Positions 8,120 through 15,971 of a stretch of 50,767 bases of DNA are shown piece by piece. Below the pieces are notes generated by a model that made no database searches, was not told where the DNA came from, and saw only the letters and a list, made by a program, of their open reading frames with translations. Position 1 is the stretch's first letter, and each line of letters begins with the position of its first letter. The position numbers and the translations under genes were made by a program. The stretch lies in contig CALXDL010000025.1 of NCBI GenBank assembly GCA_944387055.1, positions 1 through 50,767 of the forward strand, in the 5' to 3' direction. Origin of the DNA: an uncultured Oscillospiraceae bacterium. Lineage in GTDB: Bacteria; Bacillota; Clostridia; Oscillospirales; Oscillospiraceae.

Positions 8120-8806
8120 TCACAGGAACAGACACAGCAGGATGGGCAGGAAGATGGCCGGGACATAGTTCATGACCTTCAATTTCGTCACCCCGAGGAT
8201 GTTGAGCCCCAGCCCCACGATCAGCACCGATCCCACCACCGTCATCTCTGCGATGGTGTTGCCCTGCTGGAGCAGCGGCGCCACCAGCCCGGCCAGGCAC
8301 GCGATGCCGCCTTCGATGACGAACACGGCAGACGCCGCCAGCAGCACGCCCACGCCCATGGAAGAGGCGAAGATCATGGAGGAGACGAAATCCAGCGTGG
8401 CTTTGGTGAAGAGCATCTCATGGTCGCCGGTGAGCCCATCGTTCAGCGCGCCCACGATGGTCATGGCGCCCACGCAGAACACCAGGGACGCCGTGACGAA
8501 CCCCTCCGCCAGGGAGGTCCTCCCGCCGGGGCGCTGGAACCGCTTCTCCAGCCGGGCCGCGAAGCGCTCCAACGCTCCGTCCAGGTCCAGCAGCTCCCCG
8601 ATGACGGCGCCCACCGCGATGGAGATGATGGTGATGAGGGCGTTCTCCCCATCCAGCATCCCCGTCACGCCGATGAACACCGTGCAAAGTCCCAGGCCCT
8701 TCATCACTGTGTCCCGCAGCCGCTCCGGCAGGACGTTGCCCAGCAGCATCCCAATCAGGGAGCCCGCGATCACGGTGATGGTGTTGACGATCGTTCCAAC
8801 AAGCAT
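8120..8806 (-). CDS. DUF554 family (YdfK-like) integral membrane protein
   Basis: A 228-residue polytopic membrane protein with about seven hydrophobic segments. It starts MLVGTIVNTITVIAGSLIG and carries the family-typical GMLLGNVLPER, VGAVIGELLDLD, GALNDGLTGD and SSMIFASSMGVGV stretches. The function of DUF554 proteins is unknown; a transport role is plausible. ATG 8806 is preferred: homology begins there and GGAAAG lies just upstream, whereas an upstream in-frame start at 8890 would add a non-conserved Pro/Arg-rich tail. It is a single gene, convergent with the acylase gene and divergent from the M20 locus. Family assignment is confident. Confidence 0.85.
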   Translation of the reverse strand: MLVGTIVNTITVIAGSLIGMLLGNVLPERLRDTVMKGLGLCTVFIGVTGMLDGENALITIISIAVGAVIGELLDLDGALERFAARLEKRFQRPGGRTSLAEGFVTASLVFCVGAMTIVGALNDGLTGDHEMLFTKATLDFVSSMIFASSMGVGVLLAASAVFVIEGGIACLAGLVAPLLQQGNTIAEMTVVGSVLIVGLGLNILGVTKLKVMNYVPAIFLPILLCLFL

Positions 8807-9016
8807 ATCTTTCCACGCTTTCTCGATAAAAATAGATCCCGGCCGATCAGGCCGGGCGGCGGGCAGGCATCCTTCCCAAGGCCGCCCCATACGCCGATAT
8901 CCCCGATTCTAACACGATCTCCCCGTGGTGCCAAGCCCTTCTTTCTCTCGCTGCCTCCAGGGGGCGTTCTCCCCTCCCTCTATCCCAGCTATTTCGCCCG
9001 ACTCGCAAAATAGTGA

Positions 9017-9045
9017 TTGCAATAGCGGTCAGCCCGTGCTATAAT
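9017..9045 (+). promoter_or_regulatory. Promoter of the first M20 gene
   Basis: TTGCAA (9017-9022) and TATAAT (9040-9045) with a 17-base spacer. The implied leader before the TTG start at 9204 is about 150 bases long, with no recognised regulatory RNA in it. Confidence 0.78.
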
Positions 9046-9203
9046 TCCTATCAGTTCAAGTGATACCACCCCTCTTGCACCGTCACTCGTCCTCCCACAG
9101 CAGACCATTTGTCCAAGGTGGGCGTATCTTGTGCAGGTGCCGTGCAGGAAAACGACCGCGTTCTCGCGGGGGAGGGGAGCGGTATCTGGAGGGGGCTATA
9201 TCC

Positions 9204-10403
9204 TTGGGTATCTATAAAAAGGCCGCGGATGCCTGTTTCGATGAGATCGTCTCTATCCGCCGCGCGATCCACCGCCATCCGGAGATCGGGCGCAACGAAT
9301 TCCAGACGGCCGCTTTGATCCGTGAGACATTGACCAGATACGGGGTGGATGCGATCGAGACGCCTGTCCCCACGGCCACTGTGGCGCTGATCCACGGCAC
9401 GAAAGGTCCGGGACGCTGTGTGGCGCTGCGGGCGGATATCGACGCATTGCCTGTCCAGGAGGAGTCTGGTCTTCCATTCGCCAGCGAAGTCCCCAATATG
9501 ATGCACGCGTGCGGGCATGACATGCATGCGTCCATGCTGCTGGGCGTGGCGAAGATCCTCTGCGGGATGCGGGACGCGTTCCCTGGCACCGTGAAGCTGA
9601 TCTTCCAGCACAGCGAGGACACGCTCCCCGGCGGTGCCAAAGAACTGGTGGAAAAAGGGGTCCTGGAAGCCCCGCATGTGGACGCCATCTTCGGCATGCA
9701 CATGTATCCCGATGAATCGCTCAGCGGCAAGGTGATCCTCCACGCCGGACCCTTGACCACTTCCGTCGATCTCTACGACGTGACTGTCAAGGGGCAGGGC
9801 GGACATGGTTCCACGCCGCATAAGACGAAAGATCCTCTTCTGGCCGCCTGCCAGATGGTGACGCTGCTGGAACAGATCCCCGCCCGCCGGGTGGATCCCC
9901 TGGAGACGGTGATCTTCCCCGTGTGCAGCATCCACGGTGGTGATGCGCCCAACGTCATCCCCAATGAGGTGAAGTTCGGCGGAGTCTCTCGGGCCTATGT
10001 GGAATCGGTCCGAAAGGTCGTGGATCAGCAGGTAAATGATATCGCCAAGGGCGTAGAGGCCCTTTCCGGCTGCCAGGTCCTCATCCATCATTACGAGGGT
10101 TATCCCGCCGTCTATAACGACAAGGCCCTCATCGACCTGGTGCGCACGAGCGTTCGTGCGGAGCTGGGCGAGGACGCGATCGTCGAGCAGGATATCCCCT
10201 TCTCTTTCAGCGAGGACTTCAGCTATTACACCCAGCTCGGGAATATCCCAGGTGCCTATTTCATGGTCTACGCAGGGCATGTGGGCGACCTCTCGCCCCT
10301 GCATAGTTCCACCTGCGTCATGCAGGAAGAGGCCATGCCTGTGGGTATGGCCGCCATGGCCAGCACCGCCGTGGCGTTCTTGAACGGGGACTTCCCCGGT
10401 TAA
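9204..10403 (+). CDS. M20 family metallo-amidohydrolase (first of three)
   Basis: A 399-residue M20D-type zinc or manganese peptidase/amidohydrolase (IAA-amino acid hydrolase, hippurate hydrolase or aminobenzoyl-glutamate hydrolase-like). Motifs in order: HRHPEIGRNE, ALRADIDALPVQEE, MHACGHDMH (metal ligands Cys and His), FQHSED, GGHGSTPH (dimerisation-domain His), and a C-terminal SFSEDFSYY. The usual catalytic/ligand pair Glu-Glu (QPAEE) is Glu-Asp here (QHSED); Asp is tolerated as a ligand in this superfamily, but it differs from the two paralogues downstream. TTG 9204 was chosen because GGAGGGGG lies eight bases upstream; the frame extends to 9060, but that stretch is not conserved. It is followed after 77 bases by a transporter gene, suggesting uptake and hydrolysis of an N-acyl amino acid or dipeptide. 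Confidence 0.85.
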   Translation: MGIYKKAADACFDEIVSIRRAIHRHPEIGRNEFQTAALIRETLTRYGVDAIETPVPTATVALIHGTKGPGRCVALRADIDALPVQEESGLPFASEVPNMMHACGHDMHASMLLGVAKILCGMRDAFPGTVKLIFQHSEDTLPGGAKELVEKGVLEAPHVDAIFGMHMYPDESLSGKVILHAGPLTTSVDLYDVTVKGQGGHGSTPHKTKDPLLAACQMVTLLEQIPARRVDPLETVIFPVCSIHGGDAPNVIPNEVKFGGVSRAYVESVRKVVDQQVNDIAKGVEALSGCQVLIHHYEGYPAVYNDKALIDLVRTSVRAELGEDAIVEQDIPFSFSEDFSYYTQLGNIPGAYFMVYAGHVGDLSPLHSSTCVMQEEAMPVGMAAMASTAVAFLNGDFPG

Positions 10404-10480
10404 CTGGTATTCTTGGCGCAAGCCTTGAATAAATAGAGAAGACAGACACGGGAAAAAATCGAAAGGAAAGAGGGAATGTT

Positions 10481-11683
10481 ATGTACAACTTCGCACTCGC
10501 ATTCTTTGCCTGCGGTGTCGCCTTCGTGATAGGCGAGGTCGTATCCACCCTGACCAAGGCGTGGATCCCCTCCGTCTTCGTGACGGCAGCCGTCATGCTG
10601 GTCGGGTACTGGACGATCTTCCCCACGACGATCGTCACCGACGCTGCCCTGGTCCCCTTCGGCAGCACCATCGGCATGTATCTGATCCTGGTCCACATGG
10701 GCACGGTCATCAGCATCAAGCAGCTGATCGAGCAGTGGAAGGTCGTGGTGATCTGCCTGGCCGGTCTGGCAGGTATGTGCGCCTTGTCTTTGCTGATCTG
10801 CCCGTTGCTCATGGACAGAACGCTGGTCATCGCTGGTCTGCCCCCGCTGACTGGTGGTATCGTGGCCGCTACTACCATGATGGACGCTGCGAACGCCGCC
10901 GGCCTGGAGACCGCCGCCGTGTTCGCCATCGTCATGTACTGCATGCAGGGCTTCGCCGGCTATCCTCTCACCTCCATCTGCCTGCAGCTGGAAGGTAAGA
11001 AGATGCTCAAGGAGTTCCGTTCCGGTTCCGTCCACGCTGCTGGCGGCGTTGCCGGCAAGGTGGATGAGGTCAACGGCAAGCTCGTGACCGAGGAAGCCCC
11101 CAAGAAGAAGCTGCTCCCGCCCCTGTCTTCCAAGTGGAACACCACTGCCGTCATGCTACTCAAGATGGGCCTCGTGGCTTGGCTCGCTACCCAGTTCGGT
11201 AACCTCACCGGCCTCTCCGGTGCTATCTGGGCCCTGGTGTTCGGTGTTATCGCTACTTACATCGGCTTCCTGGATGAGAACATCCTCAACAAGAACGTCT
11301 CTTACGGCATCATCATGTTCGCTCTGATGATGTACATCTTCGACGGTCTGAAGGACTGCTCTCCCGAGATGCTGGCCAGCATCATCCTGCCCATGGTCGA
11401 GCTGATCATCATCGGCGTGGCCGGCATGGTCGTCCTGTGCTTCATCTTCGCGAAGATCCTGCGTATGCCCTTCCTGCTGGGCCTGGCCACCGCGCTGACC
11501 GCGCTGTATGGCTTCCCGCCCAACGCGATCATCACCGAGAACGTCTGCACCGCTCTGTCTGAGACTCCCGAGGAGAAGGACTATCTGATGAGCAAGATGT
11601 TCCCCGCTATGATCGTCGGCGGTTTCACCACCGTCACCATCACTTCCGTCATCATCGCCGGCGCCTTCGCCAAGATGCTGTGA
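10481..11683 (+). CDS. Polytopic membrane transporter linked to M20 amidohydrolases, family not recognised
   Basis: A 400-residue protein with about ten to eleven hydrophobic helices and one hydrophilic loop near residues 165-220 (KKMLKEFRSG to EEAPKKKL). Two half-repeats seem present, each with a small-residue-rich re-entrant-like stretch: GLPPLTGGIVAATTMMDAA near residue 127 and YGFPPNAIITENV near residue 347. This arrangement recalls secondary carboxylate or amino-acid carriers of the GltS/IT type, but I cannot place it in a named family. The start ATG has GAGG seven bases upstream. Lying between M20 amidohydrolase genes, it likely imports their substrate. Its codon choice (many CTG, ATC, GGC) resembles highly expressed genes. 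Confidence 0.72.
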   Translation: MYNFALAFFACGVAFVIGEVVSTLTKAWIPSVFVTAAVMLVGYWTIFPTTIVTDAALVPFGSTIGMYLILVHMGTVISIKQLIEQWKVVVICLAGLAGMCALSLLICPLLMDRTLVIAGLPPLTGGIVAATTMMDAANAAGLETAAVFAIVMYCMQGFAGYPLTSICLQLEGKKMLKEFRSGSVHAAGGVAGKVDEVNGKLVTEEAPKKKLLPPLSSKWNTTAVMLLKMGLVAWLATQFGNLTGLSGAIWALVFGVIATYIGFLDENILNKNVSYGIIMFALMMYIFDGLKDCSPEMLASIILPMVELIIIGVAGMVVLCFIFAKILRMPFLLGLATALTALYGFPPNAIITENVCTALSETPEEKDYLMSKMFPAMIVGGFTTVTITSVIIAGAFAKML

Positions 11684-11713
11684 TCCGGGAGCCATCATCA
11701 TTTTTCGTGTGAG

Positions 11714-11746
11714 AAAACTGCCCGGTCCTCACCGGGCAGTTTTTTC
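11714..11746 (+). terminator. Intrinsic terminator or attenuator between transporter and second M20 gene
   Basis: The ACTGCCCGGT-CCTC-ACCGGGCAGT stem is followed by TTTTTT. The next gene starts only 34 bases later without room for an obvious promoter, so partial read-through is likely. Confidence 0.82.
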
Positions 11747-11779
11747 TTCAAATCCCCATGGAAAGAAAGGAGTTTTTGT

Positions 11780-12967
11780 ATGGATATCAAAGCTCTCGCC
11801 GAAAAATATGAAAGCTATATCATCGACCGGCGCCGCTTCTATCACACCTGTCCGGAGCCCTCTTGCGAGGAGAAAGAGACCCGCGCCAAGATCCACAAGG
11901 ACCTGGAGGCCCTGGGCATCACGGAGATCACCGATATGAAGGACTGCTATGGCCTGACCGCCATGATCCGCGGCGGCAAGCCCGGCAAGACGGTGGCCCT
12001 GCGCGCCGATATCGATGGCCTCTCCGTGCCGGAGGCCACCGGCCTTCCCTTTGCCAGTCAGAACCCTGGCTTCATGCATGCCTGCGGCCATGACAACCAC
12101 ATCGCCATGCTGCTGGGCGCCGCTCAGATCCTCAACGACGTGAAGGACGAGCTGTGCGGCAATGTGAAGCTCATCTTCCAGCCCGCTGAGGAGATCGCTC
12201 TGGGTGCGCTGAACATGATGAAAGAGCATGTGATGGACGATGTGGACGCCATCTACGGCGCGCATATCTGGGGCAACTTCGACGCGCCCCTGATGGATGC
12301 CTCCGAGGGCAACCGCATGGCCTGCTGCCATAAGTTCACCATCAATGTGGAGGGCATGTCCTCCCACGCTTCCGCTCCCAACCTGGGCGTCGATGCCATC
12401 GCCGTGTCCGCTGCCATCATCAACAACCTGCAGCAGGTGGTCTCCCGCATGAACGATCCCCTCAACCCCCTGGTCCTGACCATCGGCACCATCCAGGGCG
12501 GCCACCGTTGGAACGTGACGCCCGGTCATGTGACCATGGAGGGCACGGTCCGCACCTTCCTCAGCGGAACTGCGGTGGAGGATACCATGCGCAAGATCGT
12601 CGCCACCACGGCAGAGACCTTCGGCGCCACGGCCACGCTGGACGACTATATCTACATGACCTTGCCCGTGATCAACGATCCCAAGCTCTCTTCCATCGCA
12701 CAGGGCGCTATCACCAAGCTCTACGGGGATGCCTCTCTGGCGCATCTGCCCACCATGATGGGCAGCGAGGACTTCTCCTGGTTCGCGGAGAGAGAGGGCG
12801 GCAACATCCCCTATGTGTATGCCTTCATCGGCAGCCGCAACGTGGAAAAGGGGATCACTTATACCAACCACCACGAGAAGTACGACGTGGATGAGTCCGT
12901 CCTCCAGCGCGGCGCCGCCGTCATGGCCCAGTTCGCCGCTGACTATCTGGCTGACGCTGCCATGTGA
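11780..12967 (+). CDS. M20 family metallo-amidohydrolase (second of three)
   Basis: A 395-residue M20D-type enzyme. Metal-site motifs are intact: ALRADIDGLSVPEA, MHACGHDNH, FQPAEE, SSHASAP (dimerisation-domain His), MGSEDFSW, and TNHHEKYDVDE near the C-terminus. The N-terminal motif HPELSxEE of the family is changed to CPEPSCEE, with two extra cysteines. It is more similar to the third M20 protein than to the first (shared SYII, DRR/QRR, GNVKxxFQ, VDAIxGxHIWG), pointing to a local duplication. AAAGGAG lies seven bases upstream of ATG. The gene follows the transporter past a terminator-like hairpin and ends at another hairpin. The substrate is not known; amino-acid conjugates or dipeptides are likely. 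Confidence 0.85.
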   Translation: MDIKALAEKYESYIIDRRRFYHTCPEPSCEEKETRAKIHKDLEALGITEITDMKDCYGLTAMIRGGKPGKTVALRADIDGLSVPEATGLPFASQNPGFMHACGHDNHIAMLLGAAQILNDVKDELCGNVKLIFQPAEEIALGALNMMKEHVMDDVDAIYGAHIWGNFDAPLMDASEGNRMACCHKFTINVEGMSSHASAPNLGVDAIAVSAAIINNLQQVVSRMNDPLNPLVLTIGTIQGGHRWNVTPGHVTMEGTVRTFLSGTAVEDTMRKIVATTAETFGATATLDDYIYMTLPVINDPKLSSIAQGAITKLYGDASLAHLPTMMGSEDFSWFAEREGGNIPYVYAFIGSRNVEKGITYTNHHEKYDVDESVLQRGAAVMAQFAADYLADAAM

Positions 12968-12978
12968 CCTTCCCCAAA

Positions 12979-13023
12979 CGGCTCCGCTCCGCTGAGGAGC
13001 GGAGCTGTTTCGCTTTATTTTTA
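12979..13023 (+). terminator. Intrinsic terminator after the second M20 gene
   Basis: GCTCCGCTCC-GCTGA-GGAGCGGAGC is followed by a T-rich tract (TTTCGCTTTATTTTT). Confidence 0.78.
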
Positions 13024-13036
13024 AAGATTTCAGTAG

Positions 13037-13064
13037 TTGTAAATCCCGGCGGATCCGCTATAAT
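13037..13064 (+). promoter_or_regulatory. Promoter of the third M20 gene
   Basis: TTGTAA (13037-13042) and a perfect TATAAT (13059-13064) are 16 bases apart, just after the preceding terminator. Confidence 0.75.
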
Positions 13065-13142
13065 GGAGAAAGGGCCGTGCTTTGGCCCTGGCTTCGGCGG
13101 ATCCACGCCGGCCGGACGAACGAATGAAAGGAATGACTGGTC

Positions 13143-14327
13143 ATGATCTACAAGGAATTGGCTGAGAAGACGGAAAGTTATATCATCGAACAGCGCCGCT
13201 GGTTCCACCAGCATCCGGAGCTGAGCTGGGAGGAATTCAAGACCACCGACCGTATCGCTGAGGAACTGGAGAAGATGGGCTACGAGGTCCATCGTTATGA
13301 CGGCCGTCCTGGCTGCTGGGCCATGCTCCATGGCGGCAAGGCCGGCGAGGGCTGTAAGACAGTCGCCCTGCGTGCCGATATCGACGCGCTCCCCGTGGAG
13401 GAGAAGACCGAGCTTCCCTTCGCCAGCGAGAACAAGGGCGTCATGCACGCCTGCGGTCACGACAACCACATCGCCATGCTGCTGGGCGCCGCCAAGATGC
13501 TCATGGAGACCAAGGAGGATCTGGAAGGCAACGTGAAGATCTTCTTCCAGGCCGCCGAGGAGACCTGCCACGGTGCGGACTACTATGTGGAGCAGGGCAT
13601 CCTGGATGGTGTGGACGCCATCATGGGCCAGCATATCTGGGGCACCCTGGACGCCCCCTACATGAGCTTCCAGCCCGGCCGTCGGATGGCCAGCTGCGAT
13701 AACTTCACCATCAAGGTGGATGGCGTCTCCGCTCACGGCACGCAGCCCCATCTGGGCATCGACGCGATCGTGGCCGCCGCCTCCATCATCATGAACGTGC
13801 AGACCTTCGTCTCCCGCAGCAACGATCCTCTCAACCCCATTATCGTCACCATCGGCGAGATGCACGCCGGCCAGCGGTTCAACATCATCGCCAACCACGC
13901 CGAACTCTATGGCACGGTCCGTACGTTCGACCCCACCTTCCGCAGACAGATCGAGGGCCGGCTGCGCACCATCATCGAGGACACCGCTGCCGCTCTGGGC
14001 GCCAAGGCCACGCTGGAGTATGAGTATTATCCCAGCCCCCTCATCAACGACGATGACGACCTCAACCGCATCGCTCATGATGCCGCTGTCAAGCTCTATG
14101 GCGAGGAGTGCCTGCGGGATCTGCCCATGATGATGAGCAGTGAGGACTTCGCCTATTTCGCCGACCGCATCCCGGCCGTCTTCGGCTTCCTGGGCAGCCG
14201 GAACGAGAGCATGGGCTACACCGCTCCCAACCACAACGACCACTACACGGTGGACGAATCCGTCCTGAAGCGGGGCGCTGCCATGTATGCCCAATTCGCC
14301 GCTGATTTCCTGGCGGCCAAGGCCTGA
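13143..14327 (+). CDS. M20 family metallo-amidohydrolase (third of three)
   Basis: A 394-residue M20D-type enzyme with all standard motifs: HQHPELSWEEF, ALRADIDALPVEEK, MHACGHDNH, FQAAEE, SAHGTQPHLG, MSSEDFAYF and NHNDHYTVDE. It is a close paralogue of the preceding M20 protein; the two align from end to end with nearly equal lengths. It has its own consensus promoter, so it can be expressed separately from the transporter and second M20 gene. The RBS is AAAGGA about ten bases before ATG. Possible roles are hydrolysis of N-acyl amino acids, dipeptides or aminobenzoyl-glutamate; the sequence does not decide between them. Confidence 0.87.
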   Translation: MIYKELAEKTESYIIEQRRWFHQHPELSWEEFKTTDRIAEELEKMGYEVHRYDGRPGCWAMLHGGKAGEGCKTVALRADIDALPVEEKTELPFASENKGVMHACGHDNHIAMLLGAAKMLMETKEDLEGNVKIFFQAAEETCHGADYYVEQGILDGVDAIMGQHIWGTLDAPYMSFQPGRRMASCDNFTIKVDGVSAHGTQPHLGIDAIVAAASIIMNVQTFVSRSNDPLNPIIVTIGEMHAGQRFNIIANHAELYGTVRTFDPTFRRQIEGRLRTIIEDTAAALGAKATLEYEYYPSPLINDDDDLNRIAHDAAVKLYGEECLRDLPMMMSSEDFAYFADRIPAVFGFLGSRNESMGYTAPNHNDHYTVDESVLKRGAAMYAQFAADFLAAKA

Positions 14328-14362
14328 TCCTTTGCCCATTCCTTTGCTGTGCTTTTGTTTTG

Positions 14363-14395
14363 CGGCCGCCGGGACCTGATGGTCTCCGGCGGCCG
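14363..14395 (+). terminator. Probable terminator after the third M20 gene
   Basis: CGGCCGCCGG-GACC-TGAT-GGTC-T-CCGGCGGCCG forms a strong stem with one bulged T. The following tract (TCTCGTCTCCTCC) is pyrimidine-rich but not a clean T run. From here to 14620 I see nothing else I can name. Confidence 0.5.
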
Positions 14396-14620
14396 TCTCG
14401 TCTCCTCCGTCTCCAGCGTGGCGGCAGGGGAAGGACATGTCCGCCTTGAACAGACGATCTTCACGAATATCTCCGCCATTTCCCTACATCCCAGCCTCTT
14501 TTTCCTTTTTCTCGTGGATTTCCGGGACCCTCGACAAATTCAGACAGGATATCCTCTTGATTTTGTGTATGATAGGGTCAATCCATTCCACATCTAGTGC
14601 TTTTAGAAAGGAAGGCTCGT

Positions 14621-14791
14621 ATGGAAAAGGTCACGAAGGAATATCTGCTGCTCTTCAACGCCATCACAGACGCCGAGGAGACCCTGCGCCGTCTGCAGGG
14701 GGAACTGATGATGGCACAGCAGCGGGCAGAGGAGCTGTTCCTGGACAGCGGAGATGGAACCGGTCCCGGGGACTGCCGCGGTCGGATCTGA
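14621..14791 (+). CDS. Small coiled-coil protein of unknown function
   Basis: Fifty-six residues. The first 45 are a charged helix with heptad-like spacing (VTKEYLLLFNAITDAEETLR, LQGELMMAQQRAEELF), ending in a Gly/Asp-rich tail. I do not recognise a named family. It is considered real because AGGAAGG stands five bases before the ATG, the helix pattern is regular, and nothing competes for the interval. It is followed 73 bases later by the endonuclease IV gene, so it may be in that transcript or use a separate promoter. No function is proposed. Confidence 0.65.
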   Translation: MEKVTKEYLLLFNAITDAEETLRRLQGELMMAQQRAEELFLDSGDGTGPGDCRGRI

Positions 14792-14805
14792 AGTTGCATT
14801 TGCCA

Positions 14806-14834
14806 GTGACAGCGACGCCTGGTCCTGATAAAAT
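14806..14834 (+). promoter_or_regulatory. Possible promoter of the endonuclease IV gene
   Basis: GTGACA (14806-14811) and TAAAAT (14829-14834) are 17 bases apart; each differs from consensus at one position. Confidence 0.4.
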
Positions 14835-14864
14835 GGGGACATCGATCACTTCAAGGAGGCTCCC

Positions 14865-15698
14865 ATGCTACATATCGGCTGTCATCTCTCCTCCTCCAAG
14901 GGCTTCCTGGCCATGGGCCGGGAGGCGCTGTCCCTGGGAGCGGATACCTTCCAATTCTTCACGCGGAACCCCCGGGGCAACCGGGCCAAGGATCTGGATC
15001 CCGCAGACGCACAGGCCCTTTCCGATCTGCTGCGCCGGGAGCATTTCGCTCCCGTCATCGCCCATGCGTCCTACACCATGAACCTCTGCGGTGCCGACCC
15101 CCAGGCCCGCGCCTTCGCCCGGGAGACCCTGGCAGACGACCTGCGCCGGATGGAGGCCCTGCCGGGCCAGCTCTATAACTTCCATCCCGGGAGCCATGTG
15201 GGCCAGGGCCCTGCCACCGGAGCTGCTCTGATCGCGCAGGCGCTCAATGCCGTCCTCCGTCCGGAGCAGACCACCACGGTCCTGCTGGAGACCATGGCAG
15301 GGAAGGGGAGCGAGGTAGGCGGCCGGTTCGAAGAGCTTCGCCGGATCCTCGACCAGGTGGAACTGCCGGACAAGCTGGGCATATGTTTGGACACCTGCCA
15401 TGTCTCTGACGCGGGCTATGACCTCATCCACGATCTGGACGGTGTCCTGACGGAGTTCGACCGGCTCATCGGCCTGGAGCGCCTGAAGGCCGTCCACCTC
15501 AATGACAGCATGAATCCACCCGGCAGTCACAAAGACCGCCATGCACGGATCGGAGAGGGCTCCATCGGGCTCGATGCCCTGAGCCGCATCGTCCGCCATC
15601 CGATCCTGCGGGCACTGCCCTTCTGCTTGGAGACTCCCAACGATCTCACAGGTTACGCCCGTGAGATCGCTCTCCTGCGAGAGTTGGCAGAACGCTGA
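14865..15698 (+). CDS. nfo: Endonuclease IV (AP endonuclease)
   Basis: A 277-residue TIM-barrel metallo-nuclease of base-excision repair; it cuts 5' of abasic sites and removes 3' blocking groups using a three-zinc centre. Zinc-ligand segments are visible: IGCHLSSSKG near residue 4, IAHASYTMNL near 65, YNFHPGSHVG near 105, LLETMAGKG near 145, CLDTCHVSDAGYD near 177, VHLNDSMNPPGSHKDRHARIGEG near 210, and FCLETPND near 258. Length is normal for the family (about 280). AAGGAGG lies five bases before ATG. It is a single gene ended by a strong terminator. Confidence 0.95.
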   Translation: MLHIGCHLSSSKGFLAMGREALSLGADTFQFFTRNPRGNRAKDLDPADAQALSDLLRREHFAPVIAHASYTMNLCGADPQARAFARETLADDLRRMEALPGQLYNFHPGSHVGQGPATGAALIAQALNAVLRPEQTTTVLLETMAGKGSEVGGRFEELRRILDQVELPDKLGICLDTCHVSDAGYDLIHDLDGVLTEFDRLIGLERLKAVHLNDSMNPPGSHKDRHARIGEGSIGLDALSRIVRHPILRALPFCLETPNDLTGYAREIALLRELAER

Positions 15699-15717
15699 CC
15701 CTTTCTATCCATCCGGT

Positions 15718-15760
15718 AAAGACGGCCCGGTCCCTTTTAGGGGACCGGGCCGTCCTTCTT
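15718..15760 (+). terminator. Intrinsic terminator after nfo
   Basis: GACGGCCCGGTCCC paired with GGGACCGGGCCGTC, a six-base loop, then CTTCTTC. Confidence 0.8.
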
Positions 15761-15892
15761 CAAAAGATGCGCAGCGGCCCTTTTGGAACGATATCCAATA
15801 TAGGGCTGAGAGCACAATATGCTTTTGATATCCACCGCTTTTTTGTATGGTTCCGCTAAAAAGACACCCAAGAAATTGTCAAGATCGAGATC

Positions 15893-15921
15893 TTGCAAAA
15901 CGAGATGTTCTAACGTATCAT
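15893..15921 (+). promoter_or_regulatory. Promoter of the GntR-family regulator
   Basis: TTGCAA (15893-15898) and TATCAT (15916-15921), spacer 17. An inverted repeat AAGATC-GA-GATCTT (15881-15894) overlaps the -35 box, and a perfect palindrome lies just beyond the -10 box. Confidence 0.7.
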
Positions 15922-15930
15922 GTAAACATA

Positions 15931-15948
15931 CAAATGACCGGTCATTTG
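15931..15948. promoter_or_regulatory. Perfect 18-bp palindrome, likely GntR operator
   Basis: CAAATGACCGGTCATTTG is fully self-complementary and sits at about +3 to +20 of the predicted transcript, where a bound repressor would block transcription. GntR/HutC regulators bind palindromes of this size. I found no second copy before the symporter gene. Confidence 0.65.
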
Positions 15949-15971
15949 GACATCGGGTCATATGGAGGGAG

